From Arcobacter sp. (GTDB taxonomy: Bacteria; Campylobacterota; Campylobacteria; Campylobacterales; Arcobacteraceae): a stretch of 15,277 bases of DNA. Positions 14,102 through 15,277 of the stretch are shown here, piece after piece. The position numbers and the translations under genes were made by a program. Below the pieces are notes generated by a model. That model was given only the letters and a program-made list of their open reading frames with translations, searched no databases and was not told the DNA's origin. The first letter of the stretch is position 1; every line of letters starts with the position of its first letter. The stretch covers positions 1-15,277 of the forward strand of contig DAOVXU010000016.1 of assembly GCA_030635995.1 (NCBI GenBank), read 5' to 3'.

Positions 14102-14448
14102 TTTAAAGTATTAATAACCACAGCTATAGCAAAACCACCATCATGAGTAATACTTAAATGTGATGATTTTATATTAAACTCTTCTCTTAAATATTTTTTA
14201 TATTTTATTTGTGGTTGTCCTGATTTTAATTTTGATATTTTGATATCCATAAAACCACACTTCTTTCCAATCCCAGTTCCAATAGCCTTACTTGCAGCTT
14301 CTTTTGCAGCCCAAAAACCAGCATATGTAGTTGCATTTTTACCTAACTTTATCTCTTTTGGTGTTAAAAATCTAAAAAGTGCCTTTTCACCCCATTTATC
14401 TATCATCTTCTCTATTCTTAAAATAACTGTTATATCTATACCAATCAT
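14098..14448 (-). CDS. acpS: Holo-[acyl-carrier-protein] synthase
   Basis: Transfers 4'-phosphopantetheine from coenzyme A to apo-ACP, activating it for fatty-acid synthesis; cytoplasmic trimer. The 116 residues carry both family motifs: the N-terminal GIDI with Mg-binding Asp5, and FWAAKEAASKAIGTG with Glu50 at about residues 45-59. The C-terminal HLSITHDGGFAIAVV strand is also characteristic. GAGGG 7 nt upstream of the ATG is a good ribosome site. It uses the product of the pathway that starts with PanB (coenzyme A) and serves FabH and AccD, all encoded in this window. It overlaps the permease start in an ATGA arrangement. Confidence 0.95.
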   Translation of the reverse strand: MIGIDITVILRIEKMIDKWGEKALFRFLTPKEIKLGKNATTYAGFWAAKEAASKAIGTGIGKKCGFMDIKISKLKSGQPQIKYKKYLREEFNIKSSHLSITHDGGFAIAVVINTLK

Positions 14449-14710
14449 ATATCATCCCTCATATTATTAACTTTAATATAATTCTACTATATATTTATAT
14501 AATTCTATCCCTTTATCTTAAGAAAATAGATTTTTATTTCATTTTGATAACTATTCTAAATAACTCCTAGACTTATATGTAACTTAATATAGTAGCTCTA
14601 AAATATCATTAAATCCCATCAATAAGCCAAAGTATTAAATCGTATTTAATCTATATATAAGCTTTAAAAGGATATTATTTCAAAATTAAAAAGCGAAGTG
14701 AGATATTAAA
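14449..14710. other. AT-rich divergent intergenic region acpS / ffh
   Basis: This 262-nt spacer holds the promoters for leftward acpS and rightward ffh. Many TATA-like strings occur, for example around 14478-14502 and 14650-14662, and I cannot pick one with confidence. No open reading frame, tRNA or convincing hairpin is seen. Confidence 0.5.
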
Positions 14711-15277
14711 GTGTTTGATACATTAACCAATTCTTTTAAAACTGTTGTTGGAAAAATTAGATATAAAGATGATACAAAAGCCCTAACTAAAGCAGTTGGA
14801 GAACTTAAAAAATCTTTACTAAAGTCTGATGTGCATCATAAAACAACTAAAGAGTTAGTGACTCAAGTTGATTTAAAAACAAAAGCTTTTGGTATTGGTC
14901 AAGATTCATTTTTAAAAGCTTTAAGAGAATCACTTACAGATATACTTACAGTTGAGGGAAATCAAGGTTTTGTTTTCGCTTCAACACCGCTTACAACCAT
15001 CCTAATGACAGGACTTCAAGGTAGTGGTAAAACAACTACAACTGGAAAATTAGCTACTTATTTAAAACTAAGAAATAAAAAAGTTTTAATAGCAGCTGCC
15101 GATTTACAAAGACTTGCAGCCGTTGAGCAACTAAAACAAATTGGTGCTCAAATAGAGGTTGATGTTTATTTTGATGATAATGAAACAAATCCAGTTACAA
15201 TCGTTAAAAATGCTAAAAAGAAAGCACAAGAGGGACTTTATGATGTCCTTTTAGTAGATACAGCTGGACGACTTGCA
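14711..15277 (+). CDS. ffh: Signal recognition particle protein Ffh (5' part, cut by window end)
   Basis: The SRP GTPase that, with 4.5S RNA, binds signal sequences on nascent membrane proteins and delivers ribosomes to FtsY. The first 189 codons are present and open to the window edge. The helical N domain (about 1-90) contains KSLLKSDVHHKTTKELV. The G domain has the P-loop GLQGSGKTT at 101-109, AAADLQRLAA at 128-137 (where E. coli has DVYRPAA; the same change occurs in C. jejuni as I recall) and the DTAGR box at 183-187. The M domain lies beyond the window. The start is GTG at 14711, giving MFDTLTNSFK as in relatives; its Shine-Dalgarno is weak (GTGAG about 10 nt upstream). Divergent from acpS. 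Confidence 0.95.
   Translation, partial: MFDTLTNSFKTVVGKIRYKDDTKALTKAVGELKKSLLKSDVHHKTTKELVTQVDLKTKAFGIGQDSFLKALRESLTDILTVEGNQGFVFASTPLTTILMTGLQGSGKTTTTGKLATYLKLRNKKVLIAAADLQRLAAVEQLKQIGAQIEVDVYFDDNETNPVTIVKNAKKKAQEGLYDVLLVDTAGRLA

Noticed and set aside
14240..14470. A 76-residue rightward frame over acpS, and similar antisense frames over accD, rlmH, dus and the membrane protein
   Set aside because: Shadows of the real genes in other frames; no ribosome sites and no protein families.

Overview
The window is AT-rich chromosomal DNA from a member of the Campylobacterota, most likely the Arcobacter group. Three things point there. MetK is the Campylobacter/Arcobacter type. The order accD / rlmH / dksA-like / membrane protein / dus matches what I recall of Campylobacter jejuni (Cj0127c to Cj0123c). 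The order ferredoxin / ndk / DUF177 / rpmF / plsX / fabH matches Cj0333c to Cj0328c. Genus is an inference; no 16S gene is present. Almost everything here is core housekeeping DNA.

Layout. Positions 1-294 hold no convincing gene; they lie just downstream of a leftward tRNA-Glu (295-370). Leftward trpA (start moved to a GTG at 1160) follows, divergent from panB, which converges with a leftward FAH-family hydrolase. metK (2841-4058) has an unusual repetitive leader and ends at a strong terminator. A long rightward operon then runs accD, a ThiE-like gene, rlmH, a DksA-like regulator, an uncharacterised two-helix membrane protein, dus and tilS (4180-9513). It links fatty-acid initiation, thiamine, rRNA/tRNA modification and a stringent-response-type regulator. 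A leftward tRNA-Gly(UCC) closes the block.

A stand-alone 2[4Fe-4S] ferredoxin (9777-10037) with its own terminator is followed by the second rightward operon: ndk, yceD/DUF177, rpmF (50 codons, 10993-11145), plsX and fabH. These couple nucleotide supply, 50S assembly and phospholipid/fatty-acid start-up. fabH converges with a leftward pair, acpS and an orphan DppB-type permease, which overlap by 4 nt. The window ends inside ffh (GTG at 14711, cut off at 15277).

Fatty-acid and phospholipid genes recur in three places: accD (malonyl-CoA), acpS (holo-ACP), and plsX with fabH.

I found no phage, insertion sequence, CRISPR array, toxin-antitoxin or defence locus, and no convincing new system. The points most worth a second look are the repeated start-codon cassette upstream of metK, the simple-sequence insertion inside the ThiE-like gene, the C37 in the tRNA-Glu anticodon loop, the structured non-coding stretch at 59-102, and the orphan permease coupled to acpS.
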